A stretch of 64,000 bases of DNA from Deinandra increscens subsp. villosa. Its lineage: Eukaryota > Streptophyta > Magnoliopsida > Asterales > Asteraceae. A program made the translations under genes and the position numbers. Under the pieces are notes generated by a model. It was given only the letters and a program-made list of their open reading frames with translations. It was not told the origin of the DNA and did no database searches. Shown here in pieces: positions 12,101-22,300 of the stretch. The stretch covers positions 121,864,957-121,928,956 of the forward strand of contig JBCNJP010000007.1 in NCBI GenBank assembly GCA_039602395.1, in the 5' to 3' direction. Each line of letters starts with the position of its first letter. The first letter of the stretch is position 1.

Positions 12101-13458
12101 AAACATTTATGAGTTACCTTAACGAGATTACCCTTTTTCAACCACGTCAATTGGTACGGATCCGGGTGATCATGAAGTTTTAGGCCGAGCTTTTCCACCA
12201 TGGATGTAGCTACCATATTCTCGCAGCTTCCACTATCGATAATAACGGTGCAAATTTTTTCTTTAGCCGTACAACGTGTGCGAAAAATATTGGTGCGCAG
12301 CCACGTGGTGTCATCTTCATTAGCGGCCACTGTGGAATTGAGGACCCGTCTTGTGATCAAAAGTTCGCCTTTGTCTGGGTAAAGAACTTCAGTTTCTTCT
12401 TCCTCGTCCGAGTCATAGATAGGTTCGGTTTCCTCGACAAAAGCGACTATTTGTTTGTTGGGGCAGTCACGTTTTAAGTGGCCAAACCCTTGACACTTAA
12501 AACATCGAATCGCTGTGGAAGGAGCAGTGGCCGGCGCTGATTGAGGAGCCGGAGTTGGCGACGGGTCTGTCTTCCCTAGGCCGAACCGAGGCTGAGTTGA
12601 CGCTGCTGAAGGGTTTCGGTTAGTCGAACCTGTCCGGTTGGCGGGTCGTTTAGCCAATTGTTTTTCCACCCGTTGAGCCAACCTGCACACATCGTTAAAG
12701 GAGTAATATTGTTGGAGGTGAACAATATCAGCAATGTCGGATCGGATAGCTCCCAAGAAACGAGCGATTGTTTGTTCTTCATCCTCTTCGATGCCACAAC
12801 GCATGCGTGCCTGTTCAAACTCATGGATAAACTCTTCCATTGTTAAAGATTTTTGTTTAACATTATGATAATCTAAATAAGCATCTTGTCGATAATTAAC
12901 CGGTAAAAACTTAGCTTTTAGTAGGCGTTTCATCTTATCCCATGTTTCGACGGGATGTTTTCCTTCCCGGTAACGGCGATGTTTCAGATTTTCCCACCAC
13001 AAGGAGGCGTGTTTCTTGAGTTTAATGGCAACAAGTTTTACCTTAATGTGGTCAGGAATGTCACGCAAGTCGAAGACGCGTTCCACCGTATGTAGCCAAT
13101 CAATAAAGTCGTCGGGCAGTAAGCGGCCTTCGAATTCCGGAATCTCCGTCCGGATTCCCATTGATCTCAGTGGGTCTTGGTGATGACGAGGTGATGGGGG
13201 AGAGTGATGGCGACGAGGAGAAGGTTGGTGGAACGGGTTGTATGGAAAACGCCCGTAGCGATCCGAGCCATCGAACAAGGACGGCGTATGCTCGGAATCT
13301 TCCGGTTCGTAGCGCTGCTGCAACGTGTCTACTTCGAGGGCACGAAGTCTCTGTCTCAATTCTTCAATCTCAACATCGCGAGGATCACGTCCGTCGACAC
13401 CACTGCCTCCGGCGGCGAATCGGTGGTCCGGTTGACGATCTCTCCCAAACGCAGCCAT
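9016..13458 (-). CDS. gypsy gag-pol polyprotein
   Basis: A frame of 1480 codons without stops. In order: Gag (about residues 85-290, with WLHTVERVF and ASLWWENLK); zinc knuckle CFKCQGFGHLKRDC (about 316-330); aspartic protease VIIDSGS; reverse transcriptase with YFDDILVFSK (about 740-750); RNase H starting ECDASGLGIGGVL; integrase with an H-H-C-C finger (ending CRTCHISK), core MDFVLGLP, TSDRD and QTDGQTE; and a GPF-type C-terminal module (GPFRVLKRINDNAY). No chromodomain was recognised after it. The C-terminus runs into the 3' LTR. I chose the start at 13458 (MAAFGRDRQ) because the in-frame ATG at 13506 lies in the 5' LTR ahead of the primer site. Clade within the chromoviruses is not certain; CRM-like is a possibility. 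Confidence 0.93.
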   Translation of the reverse strand: MAAFGRDRQPDHRFAAGGSGVDGRDPRDVEIEELRQRLRALEVDTLQQRYEPEDSEHTPSLFDGSDRYGRFPYNPFHQPSPRRHHSPPSPRHHQDPLRSMGIRTEIPEFEGRLLPDDFIDWLHTVERVFDLRDIPDHIKVKLVAIKLKKHASLWWENLKHRRYREGKHPVETWDKMKRLLKAKFLPVNYRQDAYLDYHNVKQKSLTMEEFIHEFEQARMRCGIEEDEEQTIARFLGAIRSDIADIVHLQQYYSFNDVCRLAQRVEKQLAKRPANRTGSTNRNPSAASTQPRFGLGKTDPSPTPAPQSAPATAPSTAIRCFKCQGFGHLKRDCPNKQIVAFVEETEPIYDSDEEEETEVLYPDKGELLITRRVLNSTVAANEDDTTWLRTNIFRTRCTAKEKICTVIIDSGSCENMVATSMVEKLGLKLHDHPDPYQLTWLKKGNLVKVTHKCLVQFSIGNKYSDELWCEVIPMDACHILLGRPWLYDRRVKHDGFRNTYSFKKDGLSITLAPLHPKDEPPESIFISRAEFNNLTKSLEVPLCFGLFVVEPNETQSTHPTIVQPLLAEFFDVFPEDIPAGLPMIRDIQHCIDFVPGASLPNKPAYRMNPKEFQELHNQVSELLKKGLIRESMSPCAVPALLVPKPNGTFRMCIDSRAINKITIKYRFPIPRFEDLLDHLFGAQIFSKIDLRSGYHQIRMRPGDEWKTAFKTRDGLYEWLVMPFGLSNAPSTFMRLMNHVFKPLIGRCVVVYFDDILVFSKNEREHAQHLRHIFDILREQKLFANGKKCQFFTREATFLGYLISGHGIRMDEGKVTAITTWPTPTSLHDIRSFHGLASFYRRFIKNFSTICAPLTECLKSSKFAWTDAAQRAFDHLKKVVTEAPILALPNFDYVFQVECDASGLGIGGVLSQQSRPIAFFSEKFNETRRRYSTYDKEFYAIVRSLEYWRHYLLPAEFVLYSDHQALKFIQGQAKLNPRHAKWVEMLQDFSFVIKHKAGTSNTVADALSRRPALVTSSSVLFPGFDQLKLLYQDDPDFRNIWQQSARGTVRDFFRAEGFLLKGSKLCVPVSSFREAIILEYHQGALAGHFGRDKTVALVGERFFWPKMAHDVLTVIKRCRTCHISKTHGTNQGLYTPLPTPEGPWEDVTMDFVLGLPLTQRKKDSIMVVVDRFSKMAHFIPCAKTYDASQVARLYFSEVVRLHGIPKTLTSDRDVKFVSHFWRTLWRRLGAKLQFSSSHHPQTDGQTEVTNRSLGNLLRCLVGEHPKQWDLALPQAEFAYNRSVHSSTGRSPFLVVYGRNPFTPLDLAPIPGVDSFSADGDARAEQIKQLHAQVRDQIAKHNLQYQTRANRHRRKVVFQEGDLVWIHLRKERFPRGRFGKLHPRADGPFRVLKRINDNAYKIDLPGHYGVSATFNVADLSPYSSRDDLVDDSGTSRFLEGEDDTGQERLEAQGEEDPGGLAAAQDEAGSGVRAGPAHGVFESG
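9143..9154 (-). promoter_or_regulatory. gypsy polypurine tract
   Basis: AGAGGGGGAGGA on the coding strand directly abuts the 3' LTR, the normal plus-strand primer position. Confidence 0.85.
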
Positions 13459-13470
13459 GTCGAGATCCTG

Positions 13471-13484
13471 GTCTCTGATTACCA
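13471..13484 (-). promoter_or_regulatory. gypsy primer binding site
   Basis: TGGTAATCAGAGAC lies two bases after the 5' LTR on the coding strand. It resembles the initiator-Met tRNA site TGGTATCAGAGC with one extra A. Confidence 0.7.
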
Positions 13485-13486
13485 CT

Positions 13487-13938
13487 TGATACGGAAACGT
13501 GAACACGATAGAAAGAAAACCTAGGCTTTACCTAGCGGCAAGGACGCTTGGCCAACCAAGTCGCCGATGACGGTTCGATATCCGGCCAACCGGAGCTATC
13601 TGGGATTAGGGTTTAAAGAAACCAAAATAACTTCAATCAAAATTTAACAACCCAAACCAAAGAGTTTTACAAGGTATAAATAGAGAACAAAAAGATAAAG
13701 ATAAACATGGAGACAAATCCTCACTTATTTTAATGACAAGATAAACACAAATTCGAAAATTAAATACTCTTTGAATTGGTCTGGGTTGGATCCGTATCCC
13801 CTTAGGAGACCTTAGCCACTTTCGAACACCCCATGGGCCGGCCCAGCTCGCACACCTGATCCAGCTTCATCCTGGGCCGCAGCTAGCCCACCCGGATCCT
13901 CTTCTCCTTGGGCCTCAAGTCTCTCTTGACCCGTATCA
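13487..13938 (-). repeat. gypsy 5' LTR
   Basis: 452 bp, upstream LTR relative to the coding strand. The polyprotein frame stays open from an ATG inside this LTR (13506), but the first ATG outside it is at 13458. Confidence 0.95.
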
Positions 13939-14702
13939 ATTACATTTAACTAAAATTAGTTATGAATTTGTATTAATATTTATTACTTATATATTTAAAT
14001 AAATTATTTATTAACTAACTTACCATATTTATATAAATTGTTTGAATTTTCTAATTTTAAGAGACGTAACATTCAAAATTTTAATTTGTAACAATAGTTA
14101 CTAATATTTATTGATTTAAATATTATATATTAGGGTGGTTGATTTATTCAATTAAAATATTAAAATGACAAACACTTTTTTATATTTTATATTCTGAAAA
14201 GTAACTTTAAAGAGTTCAATTATCATCTCCAACATTTTCTAATTATCTATTAACATTCTCTGAATTCAAGTAATCCTAAATAATAATAACTCTTTATTAT
14301 TGTAATTCTCAACACCTTTTTAAGTAAACCATTAAGCAATTTATTTTCCAACTGTGATATACGAAATACTCTAATTTACTATAAATGTACTTTTAACTTA
14401 ACTACTATAAAATAACTATTTGATATGATCTCACAATTATATCATCCATATTCATAATTTTTAAATCTCATATCAATTTTTATTTTATTATAAATATCTC
14501 ATTATTATAAATATTTATTCAATCCGTGTAATACACGGGTTACTAACCTAGTTAAAAATAATGTTCTTTTACTATATTTTAGTATAGTTTGGGAAATGTA
14601 CATTGTACAATCAGCATTATCTAACACGCTTTAATTTATTCGAACGTTTCTCTATTTATAAGTTATAGACATTTTAAGAAATTCATTGTTTATAAATCCA
14701 AA

Positions 14703-14745
14703 ATCTCTAATCTCTAATCTCTAATCTCTAATCTCTAATCTCTAA
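14703..14745 (+). repeat. (TCTCTAA)n microsatellite
   Basis: About six copies of a 7-bp unit run directly into the Helitron 5' terminus. The unit is not the plant telomere heptamer. Confidence 0.85.
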
Positions 14746-15072
14746 TACTAATAAAGCACTAAAATTTTGCCAAATGTCTTATTTCTAGAGAGTCAACATC
14801 ATCATTGCCACATGTTAAAATCATATTCAATTATCAATTTTAGAAATTATCAATTTAAGGCTAATTACCAAGTATATCCAAACTAAAATTTCATTTTATA
14901 AAAAAATGACAAAGTTAACATAATAAATTTCCTTAATTAAATCACAAGTTAATGTTTTGTAATAAATTATGCCATTTATAATTTCAAATCTATTTAATTG
15001 TTTTTCTTTTGTATTTTATCTAATATTATTAAGGTAAATTCAGCCCGTGTAATACACGGGTTACTAACCTAG
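14741..15072 (+). mobile_element. Short non-autonomous Helitron
   Basis: It has the same 5' start (TCTAATACTAATAAAGC) and 3' hairpin plus CTAG|T as the two Helitrons to the left. The left boundary is blurred because it abuts a TCTCTAA tandem repeat (about 14703-14745). Confidence 0.7.
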
Positions 15073-15210
15073 TTTTATATATAGTAGTGAATACAAATAA
15101 AACATTTCTAATTCCACTTACACACTACGTACATATAATTAATACAAAGCACGTTTTATTTTATGATAGAAACTTATACGTCCGATATAATGAAAAACAC
15201 AAGTTCTTGA

Positions 15211-17582
15211 CTATTTTATCCTCTGGATGGGATTAAAAAATAGTGACGATATGTGAGATTTAGTTATTTCAGGACGACCATGCCCATCTCCTTTACTGTA
15301 CATAAATTGTGCCATCCTAGGAATGTTTGTCGCATAGTCGATAAACTCCTGTGCAAATTGAGAATTATTAGCAAGTGCTCGTTCTTTGTTTAGTTTCTTC
15401 CATGTCTCCATGATCAACACTTTAATATACTTTCTAGCTTCTTCTTCTGTAGCACCACTCTCATGCATGTAACACTGAATTGCTTTTGGAGTATCACCTC
15501 TTGCCAATTCATCCTTAAAATTAAAAACATGGAGCATGTTATATACCTAAAAGGTAAAAGGTGTTGCTATATATATACACACACCTAAAATGATAAATAA
15601 CAACCTTAATTTTTCTAACAATAGTTGCAACCTTAAATAATGGTTGTATGATAATAACGTGGGAATAGATTTTAGAGTAAACTACTATTTTGATCTCTGA
15701 GATTTAATTAAAATCTTGATTTTAGTCAAAGCCATAAAAAATTGTTAGCTAATCAATCTATTAGTTATACTTTTTTTTATCTTTGTTTCAATCCAACCCA
15801 TTAACCCCTACACATTTTTATATGTTAATTCAAACCCACTCAATCTGCTCAACAGCATGAGTAATTTATGGGTGAGAACAAGAAAGAAAACAAGGGTGAT
15901 TTACGGCTTTTGGACTCCCATCATTCAACAGAAACGGTGATTTATGCTTAGATTTCGAGTTTAATAAGCAAAAGAAAAGAAAGAGAAATAAGAAGAGAAA
16001 AGAAAGAAAGATAGATACAAATACATATTTCAGAGTTCGAATGAAAAGAAAAGAAAAAAAAAATTATTTGTTTTCGAGTTAAAAAGAAGAGAAAAGAAAG
16101 AAACAGTTTTACAATTACATATATGGTTTTATAATATATTTAGATTGAATGGTAATATAACAAATTAAATAACAAACTTTTAAGTGGTGTGTGAATAATG
16201 CCCTAAAAAGAATACCGTGGATGTGCCCAAGTCATCGGCCAGTCGAAAGATAAGTGTCGAGTAGTAAGCGATATTCTCAAGTCTTGTGATGCATTGCAAG
16301 ATTTCGTTATTTAAACCAACAGATGTTAGAAAGTTAATATGCATGAGTATTACTAGACCCGATATTGATACATGACCATTATCCAAATACTCTTGAAGCG
16401 TTGGTGTATATCCACTACTGTACCACTGTGCTTCTACGAGGTATGCCTTGCATAAACCAGCCCACTGCAATATCACCATTCCAAAAACATAAGATCTAGA
16501 TTTGCATTAAACTTAATATAATAATTTATATTTAAAGACCAAAATCGATTTAATTACTGCTTTTGTAAGATATGGACGGATGAAGAACCCTGTGTCTATC
16601 AATGTGTTATATGCGATCTCATTAATCGTGTTGTAGAACCCAAGAAAACATATCTTCATATAATCTGGAAGGTCTTCGATCGCGTTGATATCCCATCTGT
16701 GAATTAGATTTTTTATTAGTTTCAAAAACCTATTAATTAATGTACAAGACGATAAACATGTGTTCTAAGTTAAGTAATCGAGAGTGCGTTATGATTATAT
16801 ACCTTTGGATAACATCGGTAAATTGTTCAAGTTCATCTAAAGTACCATACACATCATAGACATCATCTAAAGCAGTAATTGTGGAATTAACCCTTGTTAG
16901 TGTTCTTCTTCCTAGGCTATGCTGAGGTAGGTGACCAAAACCAGTAGACCACAAGAAATGCTCTACCAACCGGTCTCTAGTGAAGGTGAGCTTCTTATCC
17001 CATTTTATGTTTCTCCACCACCTAACATTATGATTAGAGTATGAAAATGCACCAATGATTCTGAAATTTAACATCTAAATTAAATGAAAATAGTATTAAA
17101 CCATCTAGATCAAACTATTAGCTAGTTTTAAAAGGTGACTTAGATTATTATAATATATAGTCTCTGTGTACGTACGTAGTGTAACTAAACAGTTTGATGA
17201 TACCTTGATGCATGTTTAAGATCTTCAATATGAATCGCTTGAACCATATCAAAATCCAACTTTGCAAGCTCGAGCAATGTGGGATTCATGTCACTTCTTT
17301 TCTCATACACTTCGATAAACCACTTTGCCTCTACCCTCGGCACTCTCCAGTGAAGTGGAAGCTCCAAAGCATGGCTTACTAATGATGATATATAACTACT
17401 CTCATCAATCTTGTCTTGATTATCTTTGAGGTATTTTGTTGTGAAGTCTCTAACTTCATCCAATATGTGTTCATCCTCAAACGAAAGATAAGAAGCCTCA
17501 TACAAATTCAACATCTTGATCATATCCTCAAGTAAGTGTGGATTAAGATATTGAGTCTCCTCCTTAATGTCGTGAAATATCT
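15211..17582 (-). CDS. Terpene synthase, exons 3-7 (5' end in gap)
   Basis: Five exons with GT-AG borders can be placed: 17204-17582 (379 bp), 16803-17021 (219), 16558-16696 (139), 16216-16464 (249) and 15211-15513 (303, stop TAG). These sizes match exons 3-7 of the seven-exon plant TPS class. The 219-bp exon holds the metal-binding DDVYD motif, and the 249-bp exon holds ADDLGTS, the NSE/DTE-type site (family knowledge). All joins keep frame, for example HAS-R-WWRNIKW. The product would ionise a prenyl diphosphate to make a terpene. The sequence style suggests TPS-b (monoterpene) but the diagnostic RRX8W region is missing. Exons 1-2 should lie upstream at higher coordinates, where a 500-N gap begins at 17769. 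They are not visible beyond it. Functional status therefore cannot be decided. Confidence 0.85.
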
Positions 17583-17609
17583 CTAAATATAAAGTAAAGT
17601 AAAAAAAGC

Positions 17610-17768
17610 AAATGAAACTTCCAATGATTCAATATAGGGTCAGTTATATCCGCACTATCTAAATTTTGATCTCACACATCAAATCAAACTTCCAAGGATT
17701 CAATATAGGGTCGGTTATTTCCGCACTATCTAAAATTTGATCTCACACCACCTTTGGACGGTCGTTTT
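17610..17768. repeat. Tandem duplication at gap edge
   Basis: A unit of about 70 bp with the core TTCAATATAGGGTC and CCGCACTATCTAAA occurs twice in a row (near 17628 and 17698) and runs into the N gap. A longer array may have caused the assembly break. Confidence 0.7.
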
Positions 17769-18268
17769 NNNNNNNNNNNNNNNNNNNNNNNNNNNNNNNN
17801 NNNNNNNNNNNNNNNNNNNNNNNNNNNNNNNNNNNNNNNNNNNNNNNNNNNNNNNNNNNNNNNNNNNNNNNNNNNNNNNNNNNNNNNNNNNNNNNNNNNN
17901 NNNNNNNNNNNNNNNNNNNNNNNNNNNNNNNNNNNNNNNNNNNNNNNNNNNNNNNNNNNNNNNNNNNNNNNNNNNNNNNNNNNNNNNNNNNNNNNNNNNN
18001 NNNNNNNNNNNNNNNNNNNNNNNNNNNNNNNNNNNNNNNNNNNNNNNNNNNNNNNNNNNNNNNNNNNNNNNNNNNNNNNNNNNNNNNNNNNNNNNNNNNN
18101 NNNNNNNNNNNNNNNNNNNNNNNNNNNNNNNNNNNNNNNNNNNNNNNNNNNNNNNNNNNNNNNNNNNNNNNNNNNNNNNNNNNNNNNNNNNNNNNNNNNN
18201 NNNNNNNNNNNNNNNNNNNNNNNNNNNNNNNNNNNNNNNNNNNNNNNNNNNNNNNNNNNNNNNNNNNN
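17769..18268. other. Assembly gap (500 N)
   Basis: Exactly 500 N, a conventional placeholder, so the true length is unknown. It probably holds the missing 5' exons of the terpene synthase. Confidence 0.98.
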
Positions 18269-18980
18269 TTATCTACGTTTTGATATAAATTTGATTCATA
18301 ATCGATCCTGGCTACGTTTTAACATAAATTTTTCTCTAACTGAGTCATGTCAAATATAATATATTTTCGGCTTTGTAATACGCTTTGTGTTTCTTAATGC
18401 ACAGTTTTACAATGTAATTTATTTTACCAATTTTTTAGTATATCTTTGCGATTTGTTTTTTACACTCCGGTATTTAGAATAGACCCATCACAACTTCATA
18501 TGCTTTTCTTTACGCACTTAACCACGTCAATGTCTATATCTCAAAACACGTGTTTTTGACGTTCTTTTTTAGAAGTAACATTCTCTTGATTTTTTAGAGT
18601 ACAGGTGCCCTGTGTTTTTTTCAATGTTCCGATATTAAAAACCAAGTAGCTACAACCTCAGACGTTCACAATTAACTATATTAATATCAACATCACAAGG
18701 CACGGCCATAATGTCCGCTAGTTATACATAATTAAAAGATTTAAAATAACAAAATAGCAGCATGTACAATAAAGAGCTATCCACAGATTAAATATTTGAC
18801 GTAATTTTAAATTAACAAAATGGGAGCATGTACAATTAGGAGGCTAATATAGATAGCACATAGGATGCATCTAGCAACACAAATGATGGTCGCTTGTGAA
18901 TGACATAATTACCATAATAGGCATATAATTCAGCAAAAACAACAGATTGTTTATAAGGGTGTTCTAATGTAATTGCTATT
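18269..18980. other. Intergenic DNA between gap and LecRK1
   Basis: No terpene synthase exon or other coding segment was found here. It contains the 3' flank of the LecRK gene. Confidence 0.5.
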
Positions 18981-20978
18981 TCACTGTATTAAATTAGCAC
19001 TGATATATTGGGAAGAAGAGGAATTTGTGGATGATGTTGTCTGCTTTGATGATTCGGTGACATTTTTACCTGATGATTGGTATTCGCCTGTGGAAGAGAA
19101 ATCGGATGCTGCGGCCACTAAATAAGACGCAACCGGCATCTTTGAGGGTAGTAAAGGAAGGGAAGCTTCGAAGTTCAGTACTTTAATGGCTTCTCTCATC
19201 GATGGTCGAAGTACGGAGTCAGGGTGCACACACCATAACCCAACCATCATTAAGCGCCTAATCTCTTCTTCTTCAAACTCTGACCCTAGACGCGGATCGA
19301 CAGCTTCTAAAAGAGTGTCATTCCCATAGACCTCCCATACCCATTCTAATAACCGTACTTGATTTTCATGGGCCATGAAGTTAATAGCTTTTCGCCCACA
19401 AGCTATTTCCAATGCAACAACTCCAAAACTAAAAACATCTGATTCCTTGGTTGCTCTGCCAGTTAGTACACATTCAGGAGCCATATAACCCAAGGTTCCC
19501 GCTAACATCGTTGTTTGCGAGCCTTTCTCATGGTCGACCAACTTAGCTAGCCCGAAATCACCAAGCTTCGCGTTGAAATTTGCGTCCAACATAACATTAC
19601 TTGATTTGATATCTCTATGCAAAACACATTGCTCCCATTCTTCATGTAAATACAACAAAGCAGAAGCCAAACCTTGAGCAATTTTGTACCTTGTATTCCA
19701 TTTCAACAAACTCTTTCCCTTGAAGAGATGTAAATCTAAGCTTGCGTTTTCCATAAACTCATAAGCAAGCATGAGTTCTCCTTTGTCATGGCACCAACCG
19801 GTGAGTTGCACCAAATTTCTGTGCCTCAATCGGCTAATGATCCTTACTTCCGATGCATACTCTTTGATCCCTTGTTTGGAAGTCTTCGACACCCTTTTAA
19901 CCGCAATATACATGCCTAAATCTTTAAGAAAACCTTTATAAACTCCACCAAAACCGCCCTCTCCAAGCTTCTCCATCTCTGCAAAGTCACCAGTCGACCG
20001 CGCTAATTCATGATAAGAAAATCTTCTAGGCATAGAGGCCCCCATCTCGAATTCATTATTCATCTCCAAAAGTCTAAGTTCCTCTCCGTTATCATCACCC
20101 TCGTTCTTCCTCATCCTGTATAACAAATACGCAAGCATAGCCAAACCAGTAACCAGAACCAACACTCCAGCCGCTAATCCAACCGTTAATCCCTTTTTAC
20201 GCAATCTATAGTTTTTCCCATTGTGTTCATCAACCTCAAATTCGGTACTATTAAACGTCCAAGATCTTATATTATGCTTCTCAAACTGACTTCCAGTCGA
20301 AGCCGAAAACCCGAAAATCACCCATTCAGGCAACACATGCCTTAGATCAACAGTGTAATGAAGCCCAGTCTCCCATACAAGTGAATTATTTATAAAATTA
20401 GTGAATGAAACACTAAGATTTTTGGAATCAGCATAATAATTAATCAAAGCTCTACACTCTTGCCCATTTGGTATATTGGTAAACCATTTCTTATACACAG
20501 CAGAAGTAATAGAGTTAATATTGATACCTACATGAGGGTCCTTTGGATCCCAATCATTTCCACCAAAAGTATCAAACTCCACAGCCACAAACCTATATCG
20601 ACTTATTTTGATCGTAGAATCGACCGGAAGCCCCATGATCCCTCCCGCATTGATAACCGAATTATTATGAGCAAGGAAGAATGTGAGACCATCTCCATAA
20701 CTACTACTCCGGTTTGAATCGATGACAAATGTGAAACTGGTGGAGAAACTTGCTAGATTGGAGTCTTTGTCCCATAGATGAAGACGTTTGATGTATGTAG
20801 CTCGACCCGCTAACCAGATCGAACCGTGGGTCACCCGGATTCCTTCTTCTATGGTGTAATCCGCATCACCTGAGAATATGATATTCTGGGAATCTTTTGG
20901 AGTAATGTTAGTGAAATTGAAAGAGAGTGAAGCTGCATATGGGATTAAAGCAAGAAAGAAGAATGCTAAAGTAGACAT
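18981..20978 (-). CDS. L-type lectin receptor-like kinase (LecRK1)
   Basis: A single-exon 665-residue protein. The signal peptide is about residues 1-18 and the legume-lectin domain about 19-250 (VAVEFDTF, then WDPKDPHVGININSI with the metal-site D-x4-H spacing of classical legume lectins). The transmembrane helix is 264-287 and the kinase about 334-605. Key kinase residues are GEGGFGGVYKG (339-349), VK Lys361, HRD (454-456), DFG (474-476) and APE (500-502). All catalytic residues are present, so it should be an active Ser/Thr receptor kinase at the plasma membrane. By architecture it is closest to LecRK class IX (Arabidopsis members act in immunity; family knowledge). It is the first of three same-strand paralogues. 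It has a shorter lectin loop after VTH than LecRK2. No intron, as usual for this family. Confidence 0.95.
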   Translation of the reverse strand: MSTLAFFFLALIPYAASLSFNFTNITPKDSQNIIFSGDADYTIEEGIRVTHGSIWLAGRATYIKRLHLWDKDSNLASFSTSFTFVIDSNRSSSYGDGLTFFLAHNNSVINAGGIMGLPVDSTIKISRYRFVAVEFDTFGGNDWDPKDPHVGININSITSAVYKKWFTNIPNGQECRALINYYADSKNLSVSFTNFINNSLVWETGLHYTVDLRHVLPEWVIFGFSASTGSQFEKHNIRSWTFNSTEFEVDEHNGKNYRLRKKGLTVGLAAGVLVLVTGLAMLAYLLYRMRKNEGDDNGEELRLLEMNNEFEMGASMPRRFSYHELARSTGDFAEMEKLGEGGFGGVYKGFLKDLGMYIAVKRVSKTSKQGIKEYASEVRIISRLRHRNLVQLTGWCHDKGELMLAYEFMENASLDLHLFKGKSLLKWNTRYKIAQGLASALLYLHEEWEQCVLHRDIKSSNVMLDANFNAKLGDFGLAKLVDHEKGSQTTMLAGTLGYMAPECVLTGRATKESDVFSFGVVALEIACGRKAINFMAHENQVRLLEWVWEVYGNDTLLEAVDPRLGSEFEEEEIRRLMMVGLWCVHPDSVLRPSMREAIKVLNFEASLPLLPSKMPVASYLVAAASDFSSTGEYQSSGKNVTESSKQTTSSTNSSSSQYISANLIQ

Positions 20979-21592
20979 GAATGTTTCAGAATGATATCCA
21001 CATTGAGATTCGGACTGATAGTAGGAGTCTGGATCTGGACGGGTCGGATCTGAAGGTAGCGAAGGTGATGAGAAGGGGGGAGAGGAAAACGAGTGGATGA
21101 GTAGTGTAGAGGTGACGAGAATAATATGATAATGTCAACTTGTCAAAGTAAACTTAGATTGAAGCTGAAATAAGCTAGCTGTCATTTGCTGTCTCTTTCT
21201 AGTTGCTTATTTTACTTTGATTTTCTTATTAAATATTTATTTTTAAATTATTCGATTGGTTAGAACCGGATCCAAAAAGTCATGCGTAGGAATAGTGCGG
21301 CCTCTAGATTGAAGAATGTTGTTTTCATACGGCTAAGGTTTGCTATTCAAAAAGGGTTGGCGGCGCAACTTATTGTTTGTCTTCCCTGTGTGTTGACTTA
21401 AATCTTGTATGTTATTTTTATTAAGGAAAATTTATAATACCAAATATCACTCTACTATAGAAAAGCTCACGTATAACCGCAAGATAAATGAACTAGGTGG
21501 TATTTGTGAATTGTGATATTCTAATCTGAAATGTATTTTACTCGATACTTATTTTTATATTAAATATATTATTGGATGCGTTACTTTTTATA

Positions 21593-22300
21593 AGTTTTGG
21601 AACTGTTTGTGTCCCAAAATCTTGGGGTGGTAGAGCTCCTGCTTAGCGACGTAGTGTTTGATGATGGTGATCAGTCCTGCAAAACTAAGAACACCGTTAG
21701 TTTTGACACGAAGGGCCCCGAAGGAGGTTTGCGTGATCAAGCTCCGACATGAGAGTAAGAGAAGGGCTTTGAATAGTAATAAGTGCGAGTAAAGAAGTGT
21801 GGAAGAGTTGTGACTTGAGTTTTACCGTTACCTTATGCCTCCATTTATAACCATGGACGCACAAGAGCATTTAATGCTCGAGAGGCTCGTCCTTCGTCTT
21901 CTGACAACTCTAGTTACTGTGTCCGAGAGCTTCCTGTGGCTGGGGTTGCTTGTATCCGGATGGCGTACGAGATGTCAATCTCATCAGTTGGTTACCTCGT
22001 CCCAATGCCGCCATTGTACTTGATGTCGGCTAGATACCCTACAACCTTGTCATTGTTCCTTTTGTCTCTTATGTGAGGCCCTTCCGCCCACGATGCTTCA
22101 TGACTAAGCCCTTGCTTTACCGTGCTTAGGGTATTTGATATTTCTGAGGCCATTCAGGAGTATATTCTATCAGGAACGACATTACATTATGGCTAGCGAC
22201 TCATAGCTAGTGGTTGGTTAAGGAAACCGACCGAAGTTATAGCGAAAGCAAGTCTTCATAGGGTAATTATGCATGTTTACAGAGGCGAACCTGGGTCATC
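21593..22300 (-). mobile_element. LTR-like retroelement remnant
   Basis: No coding frame of substance. On the minus strand there is a TATA-like GGTTATAAATGG (about 21843-21854) with downstream non-coding sequence of LTR style. No termini, primer site or partner were found. This is a weak call. Confidence 0.25.

Larger units (their letters stand above)
8691..13938 (-). mobile_element. Complete Ty3/gypsy chromovirus-type retrotransposon
   Basis: This is a 5248-bp element with 452-bp LTRs at 8691-9142 and 13487-13938. I read the LTRs as identical when comparing them by eye. They end TGATACGG/CCGTATCA, an 8-bp inverted repeat. The target duplication ATTAC lies at 8686-8690 and 13939-13943. A primer site follows the 5' LTR (13471-13484) and a polypurine tract precedes the 3' LTR (9143-9154). 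One uninterrupted gag-pol frame fills the interior. All parts needed for autonomy appear present, and LTR identity implies very recent insertion. Confidence 0.95.
8510..14551 (+). mobile_element. Helitron interrupted by a gypsy element
   Basis: The left end is TCATTCTAATAAAGC and the right end is the CCGTGTAATACACGG hairpin followed by CTAG|T at 14548-14552. It is the same family as 5026-5401. Excluding the nested retrotransposon (8691-13938 plus one target duplication), the Helitron is about 0.8 kb with no coding content. Its integrity on both sides shows that the gypsy element inserted later. Confidence 0.7.

Noticed and set aside
14703..14745. Interstitial telomere repeat
   Set aside because: The unit is TCTCTAA, not the plant telomere unit CCCTAAA.
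17737..18359. Open frames across the N stretch
   Set aside because: They consist of unknown bases and carry no information.
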